From Prevotella communis (GTDB lineage Bacteria > Bacteroidota > Bacteroidia > Bacteroidales > Bacteroidaceae), in the NCBI RefSeq assembly GCF_022024175.1, contig NZ_CP091794.1, positions 2,108,001 to 2,172,000 of the forward strand: a DNA stretch of 64,000 bases. Reading direction: 5' to 3'. Shown one piece after another: positions 27,687-35,881 of the stretch. The translations under genes and the position numbers were made by a program. Every line of letters begins with the position of its first letter. Position 1 is the first letter of the stretch. The notes under the pieces are model-generated. The model saw nothing but the letters and a program-made list of their open reading frames with translations, was not told where the DNA came from and did no database searches.

Positions 27687-28748
27687 ATGAAAAGGTCTTT
27701 ATATATGAGAAGATTATTTTTTACTCTATTAATCATGATGATGACTATGGTAACAGCAAATGCACAAATGCAACGGGTAGGCGACGGCACGTCGGGAATG
27801 ACGCTGACGGAGCGTCAAAAGGGATTGGCAGCATGTGCCTGCCTGATGGCACAGGGTGACATGAATCGTTTGGAGCCTGCCGTACGAAAGGCTCTCGATG
27901 GTGGTGTAACCATCAACGAACTGAAGGAGGCTTTCTCGCAACTCTATGCCTACACTGGTTTCCCACGAAGTCTGAATGCGCTGGGAGTTTTGAGTAAGGT
28001 TTTGGAAAGCAAGCAGGCGAATTGGCAGGAAGGAAAGCCTTGGAAGCGTCCTGCTGAGTGGGATGATGCCAAAAAGGCCTACGAACTGGGCACCAAGAAC
28101 CAGACACAACTCTCAGGAAAGCCTTTCAACTATGAGTTCTGTCCGCAGGACGACTACTATTTGAAGTCACACCTCTTTGGTGACATCTTTGCTGGTGACC
28201 AACTCTCTGCTGCCGATCGCGAAATAGTAACCGTAGCAGCCCTGAGTGGTCTTGAGGGCGTAGCACCACAACTCGCTGCCCACAAGCAGGGTGCCGTAAA
28301 TATGGGAAATAGTCAGCAGCTCGTCGATGAACTGTGCACTTGGCTCTGCAACGAGGGCTACACTCTAAGCACCAAGTGGCCCAAGGGTGAGCCAAATCCC
28401 TACGGAAAGTATTTCATCGGCCAGAGTTATCTGGCAGATGTCGGTGGTGGTGTGATAAACGTCACCTTCGAGCCTGGTTGCCGTAACAACTGGCACATCC
28501 ATCACAAGCAAGTGCAGGTACTCATCTGTGTTGCCGGTAAAGGCTGGTATCAGGAATGGGGCAAGGAGCCGCAAGAGCTTACTCCCGGCACTGTCATTGC
28601 TGTTCCTGCAGAAGTAAAGCATTGGCATGGAGCGCAGAAGGGTTCATGGCTTCAGCACCTCACCTATCATAAGGATATTCAGGAAGGAGCAAGCAACGAG
28701 TGGTGTGAGGCTGTTAGTAACGAACAGTACGATGCTCTCTCAAAATAA
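27687..28748 (+). CDS. Exported carboxymuconolactone decarboxylase-like protein with C-terminal cupin
   Basis: The 353-residue product has a signal peptide ending TANAQ; an alternative ATG at 27705 (MRRLFFTLL) is equally good. Residues about 35-120 and 150-235 are two AhpD/CMD-like helical repeats (LKEAFSQLYAYTGFPRSLNA and ADREIVTVAALSGLEG). Residues about 255-335 are a cupin with metal-type motif HIHHKQVQVLICVAGKGW and PAEVKHWHGA. CMD-cupin fusions are common near YqhD-like enzymes in Bacteroidetes. The reaction is unknown. Confidence 0.86.
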   Translation: MKRSLYMRRLFFTLLIMMMTMVTANAQMQRVGDGTSGMTLTERQKGLAACACLMAQGDMNRLEPAVRKALDGGVTINELKEAFSQLYAYTGFPRSLNALGVLSKVLESKQANWQEGKPWKRPAEWDDAKKAYELGTKNQTQLSGKPFNYEFCPQDDYYLKSHLFGDIFAGDQLSAADREIVTVAALSGLEGVAPQLAAHKQGAVNMGNSQQLVDELCTWLCNEGYTLSTKWPKGEPNPYGKYFIGQSYLADVGGGVINVTFEPGCRNNWHIHHKQVQVLICVAGKGWYQEWGKEPQELTPGTVIAVPAEVKHWHGAQKGSWLQHLTYHKDIQEGASNEWCEAVSNEQYDALSK

Positions 28749-28782
28749 CCCCTAAGAATATAAACATATAAAGGCATAAGAT

Positions 28783-29766
28783 ATGAAGAAGACATTAACA
28801 ATTGTTGCATTGATGCTGGTGGCATCGGCAGCTGCTTTCGCACAGTCAAAGGTGTATCTGACAAGAGAAATCAGTCCTGAGTCGTTGGTGAGAATCTATA
28901 AAGCCTTGGGTGTTCCCGCTAAGGGACGCGTGGCCGTTAAGATGAGTACTGGAGAGGGTAGCAACCCTAACTACCTGAAGCCGGAACTGGTGAAGAACCT
29001 GATATTCGAGGTGGATGGCACCATCGTGGAATGTAACACCGCATACGGCAACTCGCCAGCCGACAAGAAGGATGACCGCAACACATCGGAGAATCATTGG
29101 AAAGTGATTGAGCGTCACGGTTTCACGAAATATTTCCCTGTAGATATCATGGACGAATATGATGAAATCCGCATCCCCGTAAAGGATCAAACGCACATCA
29201 AGTACGACATTGTAGGAGGCCACATAGCTAACTATGACTTCATGATTGCCCTCAATCACTTTAAGGGGCATCCTATGGGAGGCTATGGCGGTGCGCTGAA
29301 AAATCTCTCTATCGGCTGTGCTAGTCAGAACGGCAAGGCTTACATCCACTCTGCCGGCAAGATGGAGAAACTGGATATGGGCAAGTTGTGGACACCAGAG
29401 TTCATCGGTAATCAGGACGGATTCCTTGAAAGTATGGCAGCTGCCGCGCAAGCTGTGGTGAACTACTTCAACAAGAAGCAGGGCATCATCTACATCAGCG
29501 TGATGAACAACATGTCAATAGACTGCGACTGCGTGGATCATCCCGAACCCGTAAAACTGGAGGACTATGGCATCCTCGCCTCTACTGACCCTGTAGCGCT
29601 CGACCAGGCCTGCATCGACATCATCAATCAGCAGAAGGTAACAGCCAAGAACGACCCTACCGATTTGCTGAAGCGCATCGACAAGCAACATGGTACACAC
29701 ACTATCGACCATGCAGCCCAGATTGGCCTTGGCTCCAAGAAGTATGAGTTGGTAAATCTGAAGTAG
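28783..29766 (+). CDS. Exported DUF362 domain protein
   Basis: The 327-residue protein starts with a signal peptide (KTLTIVALMLVASAAAFAQ). The remainder matches DUF362: VAVKMSTGEGSNPNYLKP, IVECNTAYG, NYDFMIALNHFKGHPMGGYG, GALKNLSIGCAS and ASTDPVALDQACID. A cysteine group (SIDCDCVDHPEP) could hold a metal or Fe-S centre. Function is not established; its neighbours are redox enzymes. Confidence 0.85.
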   Translation: MKKTLTIVALMLVASAAAFAQSKVYLTREISPESLVRIYKALGVPAKGRVAVKMSTGEGSNPNYLKPELVKNLIFEVDGTIVECNTAYGNSPADKKDDRNTSENHWKVIERHGFTKYFPVDIMDEYDEIRIPVKDQTHIKYDIVGGHIANYDFMIALNHFKGHPMGGYGGALKNLSIGCASQNGKAYIHSAGKMEKLDMGKLWTPEFIGNQDGFLESMAAAAQAVVNYFNKKQGIIYISVMNNMSIDCDCVDHPEPVKLEDYGILASTDPVALDQACIDIINQQKVTAKNDPTDLLKRIDKQHGTHTIDHAAQIGLGSKKYELVNLK

Positions 29767-29811
29767 CACCGCTCTCGGCTGAGAGGTTTGAACTATCAAT
29801 TAACAAGCAAC

Positions 29812-30942
29812 ATGAAACGAACATTTTTAGCTGCATTGATGCTGGTCGGAATGCTGGCAGGTTGCACAAGCAGTAACAAACAAACAACTAATAACGATAT
29901 GGAACAGAAGTTGGAATTGACGCAGGAGTGGGACAAGGTGTTTCCGCTGAGCGAGAAGGTGAACCACAAGAAGGTGACGTTTAAAACACAGTATGGACTG
30001 ACGCTGGCGGCAGACCTTTATACGCCGAAAGATAGCAAAGGTAAGATGGCGGCCATCGCCGTCTCTGGGCCTTTCGGAGCAGTGAAGGAGCAGTGTAGCG
30101 GACTCTATGCCATGAAGATGGCGGAACGTGGTTTCGTGGCACTGGCTTTCGACCCTTCCTATACAGGTGAGAGCAGCGGTGAACCGCGTCGTACAGCTTC
30201 GCCCGACATTAATACCGAGGACTTTATGGCGGCTGTCGATTTCCTGTCGAAGCAGGACTATGTGGATGCCGAGAAGATTGGCATCATCGGCATTTGCGGC
30301 TGGGGAGGCATCGCCCTGAATGCTGCCGCTGCCGACACACGCATCAAGGCTACTGTAGCCTCAACAATGTATGATATGACCCGTGTCAGCGGAAACGACT
30401 ACAACGATGCTTTCGACAATGAGCAGTGGCGCCACAGAAACCGCGAGAACCTCTCAAAACAGCGTTTGGCAGACCCCAATGCTATGGCTGGCGGTGTACT
30501 GGACACCGTTCCACCACAGGCTCCCAACTTTGTGCACGACTACTACGACTACTACAAGACTTCACGTGGTTATCACAAGCGCTCTGGCAACTCTAACGAC
30601 GGTTGGCGCGTCATCGGTACGCAGGCCTACGCCAACAGCCGTTTCCTTTACTACATCAATGAGATTCGCTCTGCCGTTCTCGTGATGCACGGTGCCGATG
30701 CCCACTCACGCTACTTTGGCGAGGCCGCCTATCACTATATGGTAGAGGGTAAAGCCGAAGGCTACAAGTTCGTTGGTGAGCCCAATCCCAACCCCGAGAA
30801 CAAGCAACTGCTCATCATCCCCGATGCTACTCACTGTGACCTTTACGACGGTGGCTATGAGGAAAAAGCAGGCCAGGGTCAGCCCAAGAACATGATTCCT
30901 TGGGACAAGTTGGCTGAGTTCTTCAAGACCTATCTCAAATAA
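29812..30942 (+). CDS. Alpha/beta hydrolase lipoprotein (dienelactone hydrolase-like)
   Basis: The ATG at 29812 begins a lipoprotein signal (KRTFLAALMLVGMLAGCTSS); an in-frame TTG at 29788 lacks any advantage. The 376-residue protein has an alpha/beta hydrolase core with IGIIGICGWGGIAL as nucleophile elbow, in which Cys replaces the usual Ser, as in dienelactone hydrolases. The acid may be Asp in VMHGADAHSR and the base His in DATHCDLYDG. It is the last gene of the YqhD-like cluster; eight bases after its stop an unrelated repeat begins. Confidence 0.85.
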   Translation: MKRTFLAALMLVGMLAGCTSSNKQTTNNDMEQKLELTQEWDKVFPLSEKVNHKKVTFKTQYGLTLAADLYTPKDSKGKMAAIAVSGPFGAVKEQCSGLYAMKMAERGFVALAFDPSYTGESSGEPRRTASPDINTEDFMAAVDFLSKQDYVDAEKIGIIGICGWGGIALNAAAADTRIKATVASTMYDMTRVSGNDYNDAFDNEQWRHRNRENLSKQRLADPNAMAGGVLDTVPPQAPNFVHDYYDYYKTSRGYHKRSGNSNDGWRVIGTQAYANSRFLYYINEIRSAVLVMHGADAHSRYFGEAAYHYMVEGKAEGYKFVGEPNPNPENKQLLIIPDATHCDLYDGGYEEKAGQGQPKNMIPWDKLAEFFKTYLK

Positions 30943-30949
30943 ACAAGTA

Positions 30950-30986
30950 TTCTTCAAACAGCCTGCGGAAGCAGAGAAACTGATGC
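30950..30986. repeat. 37-bp exact copy of an internal clpS fragment, left border of island
   Basis: These 37 bases are identical to 37871-37907 within clpS and in the same orientation. Identity stops at both ends (30949 A against T; 30987 C against T). The fragment encodes no protein here. Confidence 0.9.
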
Positions 30987-31028
30987 CTTACTGCAGTCTG
31001 CTTCTAGCCTCGCTCGTGAGTGCTCCAT

Positions 31029-31057
31029 GGAGCAGCCTAGGAGCAGCCTAGGAGCAG
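31029..31057. repeat. Tandem GGAGCAGCCTA units
   Basis: GGAGCAGCCTA occurs twice in tandem (31029-31039, 31040-31050) followed by a partial third GGAGCAG. The stretch 30987-31349 holds no gene; besides these units it carries the palindromes listed next. Confidence 0.75.
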
Positions 31058-31111
31058 AGTGATTGCTGCCTAAGAGCAGGCTAAAGCATTTTTGACAGTA
31101 AAGTAATAAAG

Positions 31112-31193
31112 AAATTCTCTAGAGAATTTTGTCCTTACTAAGTGATATAGCATTTGCTACTTAGTTATAAAGATAATAATTCTCTAGAGAATT
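31112..31193. other. Paired palindromes flanking a hairpin, possible oriT or recombination site
   Basis: AAATTCTCTAGAGAATTT (31112-31129) is a perfect 18-bp palindrome. AATTCTCTAGAGAATT (31178-31193) repeats its 16-bp core. Between them ACTAAGT and ACTTAGT form a stem with an inner AGCA/TGCT stem. The set lies about 160 bases upstream of a relaxase-like gene, where a transfer origin is often found. The function is inference. Confidence 0.45.
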
Positions 31194-31349
31194 TTCTTGC
31201 TATCATATACAAGGCAGATTAAAAGTCAGTAATATCGTTTTTGTTTCTGGGTTAAACAGCCCTCGAACATCAGCCTTCAGACATCAGACATCTTCCATCG
31301 GAGCAAGACACTTGCCTGTCCCTAGTGTCCTACTGACGACATCCGTGTC

Positions 31350-32540
31350 ATGGTGAAGCAGAAGACTGGCAGGGCGATGCAGGAGAAGGACGTGAAGTTT
31401 ACGGACAAGAAAGGCAAGCAGCGTGTCCGTCAGGGGTGCAGCCCAATCCGTGAAGGTGTGGTGAACATCAAGCCCGACACGACGATGGAAGACCTTTTGC
31501 GCTATGTCAAAAGAGTGCACGAGAGGTGGGGCATCAGAGCCATACAGATACACATTCATAAGGACGAAGGCCATTATGAAGTGATGGAGCAGCGAGAGCA
31601 ATGTCAAGCAGGCTTGAACATTGCCGAGTCGCGACAGAACTCGGCGGAGCCAGCCACCGAAGACCCCGCATCATGGGAACCGAACTACCATGCTCATATC
31701 ATCTGGGACTGGATGGACCACGACACGGGCAAGTCCTTCAAGTTGAATGCCGAGGACATGTCTGCCATCCAAGATTTGGTAGCTGAGACATTGGACATGC
31801 AGCGAGGGCAGAAGAAGTCAGAGACAGGGATTGACCATCTGGAACGGAACGACTTCATCATCCTGAAGCAGGAAAGCAAGAAGAAACAGCTACAGGAAGA
31901 GTCGAAGAAAGCCATTGCAGAGAAGGAGGAGGCGGAAGCAGAGGTCGAGGCAGCAAAAACAGAAATGGCAGACTTGTGGAAAGAGCACGACTATCTGACA
32001 AGTGCCAACCGCACGAAAGCAGAGCGCAGCAACCGCCTCGACCTTGACATCAGGAATAAGACGAACCGCTCCCAGGCACTTGATGATGCCATTGATGCCA
32101 AGAAACAGGAAGTTGCTGGACTATCAGCGAAAGCCGACAAGAAGCTGCGGGACTTCTACACCATCAAGGAGCGTGGCGACTGGCAAGACCCGATGTTCTT
32201 TGCCATGTCTGCATATATCTACCGCATTGACGAGGGCTTGCAGTTTTGCATCAAAGCCATTCAGGACTTTGCCTATTCAGGCTTCGGCGGTCGAGGCGGC
32301 AAGCATGGTGACATTTTCTGGGACAACGAGTCATACGCCATCAAGCAATACCTGAAGATGTTTGCCGACCTTGCCAGTGCCACCTTGAAGCAGGTGGCAG
32401 ACTGGTTTGTCTGGCTGGCAAGCACTTTGGGCAGGTTCAACGCTAACGAACTGAGACGTGCCGACCATGAAGTCCACGACATTGCTGATGGCAGATACGA
32501 TGGACGAATACAGAAGTACCAGCAAGGAATTTCGAGATAA
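31350..32540 (+). CDS. MobV/Pre-like mobilisation relaxase, probably N-terminally truncated
   Basis: The 396-residue product has relaxase motifs HIHKDEGHYE and NYHAHIIWDWMDHDTG, similar to the H-x-DE and H-x-H metal-binding motifs of MobV/Pre proteins, then a Lys/Glu-rich coiled coil (about 165-270) and a helical tail. An in-frame TAG lies 30 bases upstream and the usual N-terminal first motif is missing, so the 5' end may be lost. No integrase or replication gene is near. Base composition is more GC-rich than the spacers around it. It marks the region as a remnant of a mobilisable element. Confidence 0.75.
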   Translation: MVKQKTGRAMQEKDVKFTDKKGKQRVRQGCSPIREGVVNIKPDTTMEDLLRYVKRVHERWGIRAIQIHIHKDEGHYEVMEQREQCQAGLNIAESRQNSAEPATEDPASWEPNYHAHIIWDWMDHDTGKSFKLNAEDMSAIQDLVAETLDMQRGQKKSETGIDHLERNDFIILKQESKKKQLQEESKKAIAEKEEAEAEVEAAKTEMADLWKEHDYLTSANRTKAERSNRLDLDIRNKTNRSQALDDAIDAKKQEVAGLSAKADKKLRDFYTIKERGDWQDPMFFAMSAYIYRIDEGLQFCIKAIQDFAYSGFGGRGGKHGDIFWDNESYAIKQYLKMFADLASATLKQVADWFVWLASTLGRFNANELRRADHEVHDIADGRYDGRIQKYQQGISR

Positions 32541-32578
32541 GCAGCTGCTATATGATAGCAGTCCGATAAATATAGTAT

Positions 32579-33064
32579 CTACAATTCCACCTCGTGGCCC
32601 TTCACGATAATCATCGGGCAGCCAGGAATTTTCTTCATTTTTCCTTTCACTTTGTGACGGGCATAACTGCTCTTGAAGTTGGCGGGGAAAGACAGCCTGC
32701 CTTTGCCCTTGATGTCAACGACGCTGATAGTGACGCAGTATTTCTTCTTGCCTTTCAGAACGACAGACTCCACAGGGGTGACGCTGAGTTGTTTGCCATT
32801 GTCGGCTGGCGTGACTCGCAGGTAGATGGGCTTGTTCAGTACATTGACAAACTTCTTGTCCCGAACCTCGTAACAGTTGAAACTCAATAGGCATTCCTCG
32901 TACTCGCACTTGTCGATGGCGACCATAATGTCGGTCAGCAGATAGTCTTTCCGGTTCTTAAAGATAGGCCCCCATTCTATTTCTCCTTTGCAGTCGCCCT
33001 CGAAACCTGCCGTGCTGGTCCTTATCCACGACTTGCCCGACAGCGTGTGCGGCTTATTCTGCAT
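32579..33064 (-). CDS. Unrecognised protein, last gene of the MACPF operon
   Basis: I take the ATG at 33064 (MQNKPHTLSGKSWIRTSTAG), which overlaps the tlpA-like stop by 11 bases; the longer frame to 33184 only repeats noise opposite the upstream gene. The 161-residue protein has no signal peptide, is basic near its C terminus (KVKGKMKKIPG) and looks beta-rich (YLLTDIMVAIDKCEYEECLL, YCVTISVVDIKGKGRLSF). It has no family I can name. It could be a cytoplasmic or secreted partner of the genes upstream. It converges on the relaxase gene. Confidence 0.6.
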   Translation of the reverse strand: MQNKPHTLSGKSWIRTSTAGFEGDCKGEIEWGPIFKNRKDYLLTDIMVAIDKCEYEECLLSFNCYEVRDKKFVNVLNKPIYLRVTPADNGKQLSVTPVESVVLKGKKKYCVTISVVDIKGKGRLSFPANFKSSYARHKVKGKMKKIPGCPMIIVKGHEVEL

Positions 33065-33818
33065 CAGCCTCCTTAATCTTTGCCAGCAACTCAGCACGTT
33101 TATCCTCGCTCGTGCCGTGGACGGCATAGCGGACGATGCCCTGCTTATCGACCACAACGGTGAAGGGGAAACCCTCGGTGCCAATCCACGACATCATGTC
33201 CTTGGCCTCAACGAGATGCGTCCACGTGAAGTGGTGCTTGTCGGTAATACGCTTGGCCAGCTCCGCATCGTGGTAGGTGGCAGAGAAGAACATCACATTG
33301 GGCAACTGCTCCTTCCACGTGGAGAGTTCGGGCATCTCGGCACGGCAGGGGCCGCAGCCGGAGTACCACAGGTTGAGCACCATCACGCGGCCTCGAATGC
33401 TGTCGTTCGTCCATGTGCGCCCGTCCATATCCTTCTCATTGAACTGCGGGAACGGCTCACCGGCCTTGGGCGAGTAGAATGTGCCGTCGGCTTTCACGTT
33501 TGCCCTTGTCAGTTCGCCCATCTCGTGCATCATGTTCAGACCGTTCAGGAACTGGTCGGCATTGTGGACTTGCTCACGCGGGATGGCCTGACGGATAAGA
33601 GACTTGGGCAGCGTGGCATCGACGTTGATGACGACGAGACTATTGCCCTCCTTGTCTTTCAGTCGCATGATGGACTTCTCACCGTCGGGCAATTTAGGCA
33701 TTTCACGGAAGAAATAGCCGTTGGAAAGAAACTTAGGAATAACCGTGTCGATTCTTTCTTCTTGTGCCGTCGCCGTTAGTGAACAGGCTATCAATAGCAA
33801 TGTAAATAAATGTTTCAT
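33054..33818 (-). CDS. TlpA-like periplasmic thiol-disulfide oxidoreductase
   Basis: The 254-residue protein has a signal peptide (KHLFTLLLIACSLTATAQ), a 95-residue N-terminal region with no clear family and a thioredoxin fold with the active-site sequence LWYSGCGPCRAEMPELSTW (C-x2-C), the cis-Pro motif GTEGFPFTVVV and a final helix. It probably reduces or forms disulfides in the periplasm. It starts 7 bases after the small lipoprotein gene, within the MACPF operon, so a role in folding or maturing an operon product is possible. Confidence 0.85.
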   Translation of the reverse strand: MKHLFTLLLIACSLTATAQEERIDTVIPKFLSNGYFFREMPKLPDGEKSIMRLKDKEGNSLVVINVDATLPKSLIRQAIPREQVHNADQFLNGLNMMHEMGELTRANVKADGTFYSPKAGEPFPQFNEKDMDGRTWTNDSIRGRVMVLNLWYSGCGPCRAEMPELSTWKEQLPNVMFFSATYHDAELAKRITDKHHFTWTHLVEAKDMMSWIGTEGFPFTVVVDKQGIVRYAVHGTSEDKRAELLAKIKEADAE

Positions 33819-33825
33819 GTCCCTT

Positions 33826-34236
33826 TTATTTTACTTTCTTGAAATTCAAAACTACATCCGAGTTTGTGAGATGCCAAGTCATCGTTTTTGCCGAAAGCTT
33901 TTGGACATCATACTCTTGGATTTCCGGGGGCGTACCGCCATACTGTCCGATGTATATAGCCAGATGGCGGTCCTCGGTCAGTGCATAGTCACGCACAAAT
34001 GTCGTGTCGCCTGCAAAGACATCATACACATGAATGGTACATTCACCCCCTGTAGCCGGCTTGCCAGGCGTAAACGTGTACTGCACATACCCCTCAGCCA
34101 CAACACCTTCATCATACACTTGCTCCCAAGTGCCCGCGAGTTGGTCCATCAGAAATTCTTCATCATCGTCGCTGCTGCAAGAGGCGAGGGAGAAGGCAGC
34201 AAGCATCGCAAAGGCGAGTCTCAAAATCGTATTCAT
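33826..34236 (-). CDS. Small lipoprotein with lipocalin-like C-terminal region
   Basis: The 136-residue product begins LRLAFAMLAAFSLASCSSD, a lipoprotein signal whose DNA is 48/50 identical to that of the MACPF gene upstream. The mature part begins with DDDEEF, suggesting surface export by the Bacteroidetes lipoprotein export signal rule (acidic residues after Cys). LAGTWEQVYDEG and TMTWHLTNSDVVLNF fit the lipocalin-like domain found in many Bacteroidales lipoproteins. It lies 15 bases downstream of the MACPF gene. An immunity or accessory role is a guess. Confidence 0.7.
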   Translation of the reverse strand: MNTILRLAFAMLAAFSLASCSSDDDEEFLMDQLAGTWEQVYDEGVVAEGYVQYTFTPGKPATGGECTIHVYDVFAGDTTFVRDYALTEDRHLAIYIGQYGGTPPEIQEYDVQKLSAKTMTWHLTNSDVVLNFKKVK

Positions 34237-34251
34237 GAGTTCCTGCTCTGG

Positions 34252-35760
34252 TTAATTCAACTGGTGGCTGTGGATATACGCCTTTACGGCACGCTGTACC
34301 TCGGCCCTTTTGGTCTCGTCGGGTATCAGTTTGTAGATGGGAATCAGGTCGTCGTCTTGTAGGTGGGCCAGCGAAAGGTCGCTCTTCTCTTCGCTTGACT
34401 GATTCCACCAATCGGCGATGCCTGCCGATGATACCTCAAACGTCAGAGGGAAACGAGCCAAGGCTGCCGCGAGCCGCTGAGTGTTGCCTCCATGACACTG
34501 AACGGCCAGCGCACCGCCCTTGGTGGCCTTGCTGTCGGTGATGCCCCAGAAGATGGGGTAATAGACTTCCATCATACGGCGGAACATACTTGCTGTGAAG
34601 CGGTCTTCATCACGGGTGTTGGCTTTCAGGCCAGAGCGGTAGAGCGAGAGGATGCTCAGTCCCATTGAGGCCTTCTTCAGCACGTGGGTGCCGAAGCGTT
34701 CCACGATGCGCTCAGCACTCTCCTCGGCCAATGCCCGCTTGAACTCGTCGGTCAGTATCCGCTCTAAATAGGCTTTGGAAAGATACATCGTCATGTTGAG
34801 TTGGTGTCGATAGACGATGTAGCGGTCAATATACATCAGAAACTTATAGTCATCGCCACGCTCCGATGCTTCCTTGAATAGTGGATTGTCCGTAAACGTG
34901 CCTGCGAAATAGACATCGCCCGGTTCGCCCTCCATGGTGAAGCCCTGAGCCACGCGCAGCCCATTGAGAAATCCCCAGGCATTGTCAACACCGCTCACCA
35001 GACTGCCCGTGCCGCTAAATGCGGCTATCTTCGGTTGGTCGCTCTCGTCGAATGTGCTGAGGTCTATCACATTCTCGCGCAGGCAGTCGTTGCTGAGATA
35101 GGCTCCCGTCACGTCGTACCCTGAACCCAGATAGACCTTGTTCGCAAGCGGCGCATCGGCCATGAGGTGTGTAGCCGTGGCTTCTTCTGGAATGGGAACT
35201 TCGTCAGAGAGGGTTAGGCCACCTTCGTCCACGACCAGCACGATTACCATGTCGCCGTTTTCTTCATTGGCTACGGTCTTATTGCCGAGTTGTGCGCCTA
35301 TAACGTGGATGGCATTGCCGCCATACATCTCCTCGCCATTGCTGTTGTCGGTAATCTCAAAGGCAAACGTCAGACGGGCGGTTTTCCCGCCAACGATGAT
35401 GGTCATCGTGGACGTTCCCGTCCCAATGCTCTTGTCTTCGTTGTATTTGATGTCCCGCTCGTCGGGCAGGTCGGCGTTGAACTTGATGTACATCACCCCA
35501 TCCTCCCTCATGTTCCCTGTTGAGGCATATTGTCCTGACAGGTTGCCGTAGATTTTCAGTGAACTAAGCGTCTCTGTCTGGCTACAAAGATCGTTGCCGT
35601 CTGCATCTGTCAGCACCATCTTTACACCGTTGATTATCGCCGAGCGATGGGCGGGCTGATATTCTCTATTTTCTTCGCTATCACTGCTGCAAGAGGCGAG
35701 GGAGAAAGCAGCAAGCATTGCAAAGGCGAGTCTCCAAATCTTCATTGTTTTCATTTTCAT
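34252..35760 (-). CDS. MACPF-domain lipoprotein, BSAP-like pore-forming protein
   Basis: The frame is open to 35952, but lipoprotein signal MKMKTMKIWRLAFAMLAAFS places the start at 35760 (502 residues). The lipobox is LASC, followed by SSDSEEN. Residues about 40-190 are a beta-rich domain of unknown type. Residues about 200-460 are a MACPF domain: KVYLGSGYDVTGAYLSN is typical of Bacteroidales MACPF proteins, and the family signature is RFGTHVLKKASMG (about 355-367). MACPF proteins oligomerise into pores; Bacteroides BSAP toxins of this type kill relatives. The N-terminal extra domain makes it longer than BSAP-1. First gene of a four-gene operon. Confidence 0.87.
   Translation of the reverse strand: MKMKTMKIWRLAFAMLAAFSLASCSSDSEENREYQPAHRSAIINGVKMVLTDADGNDLCSQTETLSSLKIYGNLSGQYASTGNMREDGVMYIKFNADLPDERDIKYNEDKSIGTGTSTMTIIVGGKTARLTFAFEITDNSNGEEMYGGNAIHVIGAQLGNKTVANEENGDMVIVLVVDEGGLTLSDEVPIPEEATATHLMADAPLANKVYLGSGYDVTGAYLSNDCLRENVIDLSTFDESDQPKIAAFSGTGSLVSGVDNAWGFLNGLRVAQGFTMEGEPGDVYFAGTFTDNPLFKEASERGDDYKFLMYIDRYIVYRHQLNMTMYLSKAYLERILTDEFKRALAEESAERIVERFGTHVLKKASMGLSILSLYRSGLKANTRDEDRFTASMFRRMMEVYYPIFWGITDSKATKGGALAVQCHGGNTQRLAAALARFPLTFEVSSAGIADWWNQSSEEKSDLSLAHLQDDDLIPIYKLIPDETKRAEVQRAVKAYIHSHQLN
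35684..35733. repeat. Signal-peptide DNA repeated in the two lipoprotein genes
   Basis: These 50 bases match 34172-34221 at 48 positions in the same orientation, encoding RLAFAMLAAFSLASCSS. The rest of the two genes is unrelated, so the signal segment seems to have been copied. Confidence 0.85.
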
Positions 35761-35881
35761 TATAATTTTGATGTAATTGCTCTGTTTGATTAAACGCCGA
35801 AAGCCGGAAATCTTGCACTGTCGGGCGTTAAACTTTCCTAATCGCTGGACATAAAGATGGCGCGAGTCTGATTCTGTGCAT

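Noticed and set aside
30950..30986. Truncated clpS gene as a functional fragment
   Set aside because: It is only 37 bases long with no start codon context, so it is listed as a repeat.
33065..33184. N-terminal extension of the 161-residue unknown protein
   Set aside because: The extension overlaps the TlpA-like gene on the same strand and reads as low-complexity Arg/Ser-rich noise.
32988..33779. Long plus-strand frame of 263 codons
   Set aside because: It lies opposite the TlpA-like gene, whose C-x2-C motif, signal peptide and operon context are convincing. The plus-strand translation has no recognisable domain.
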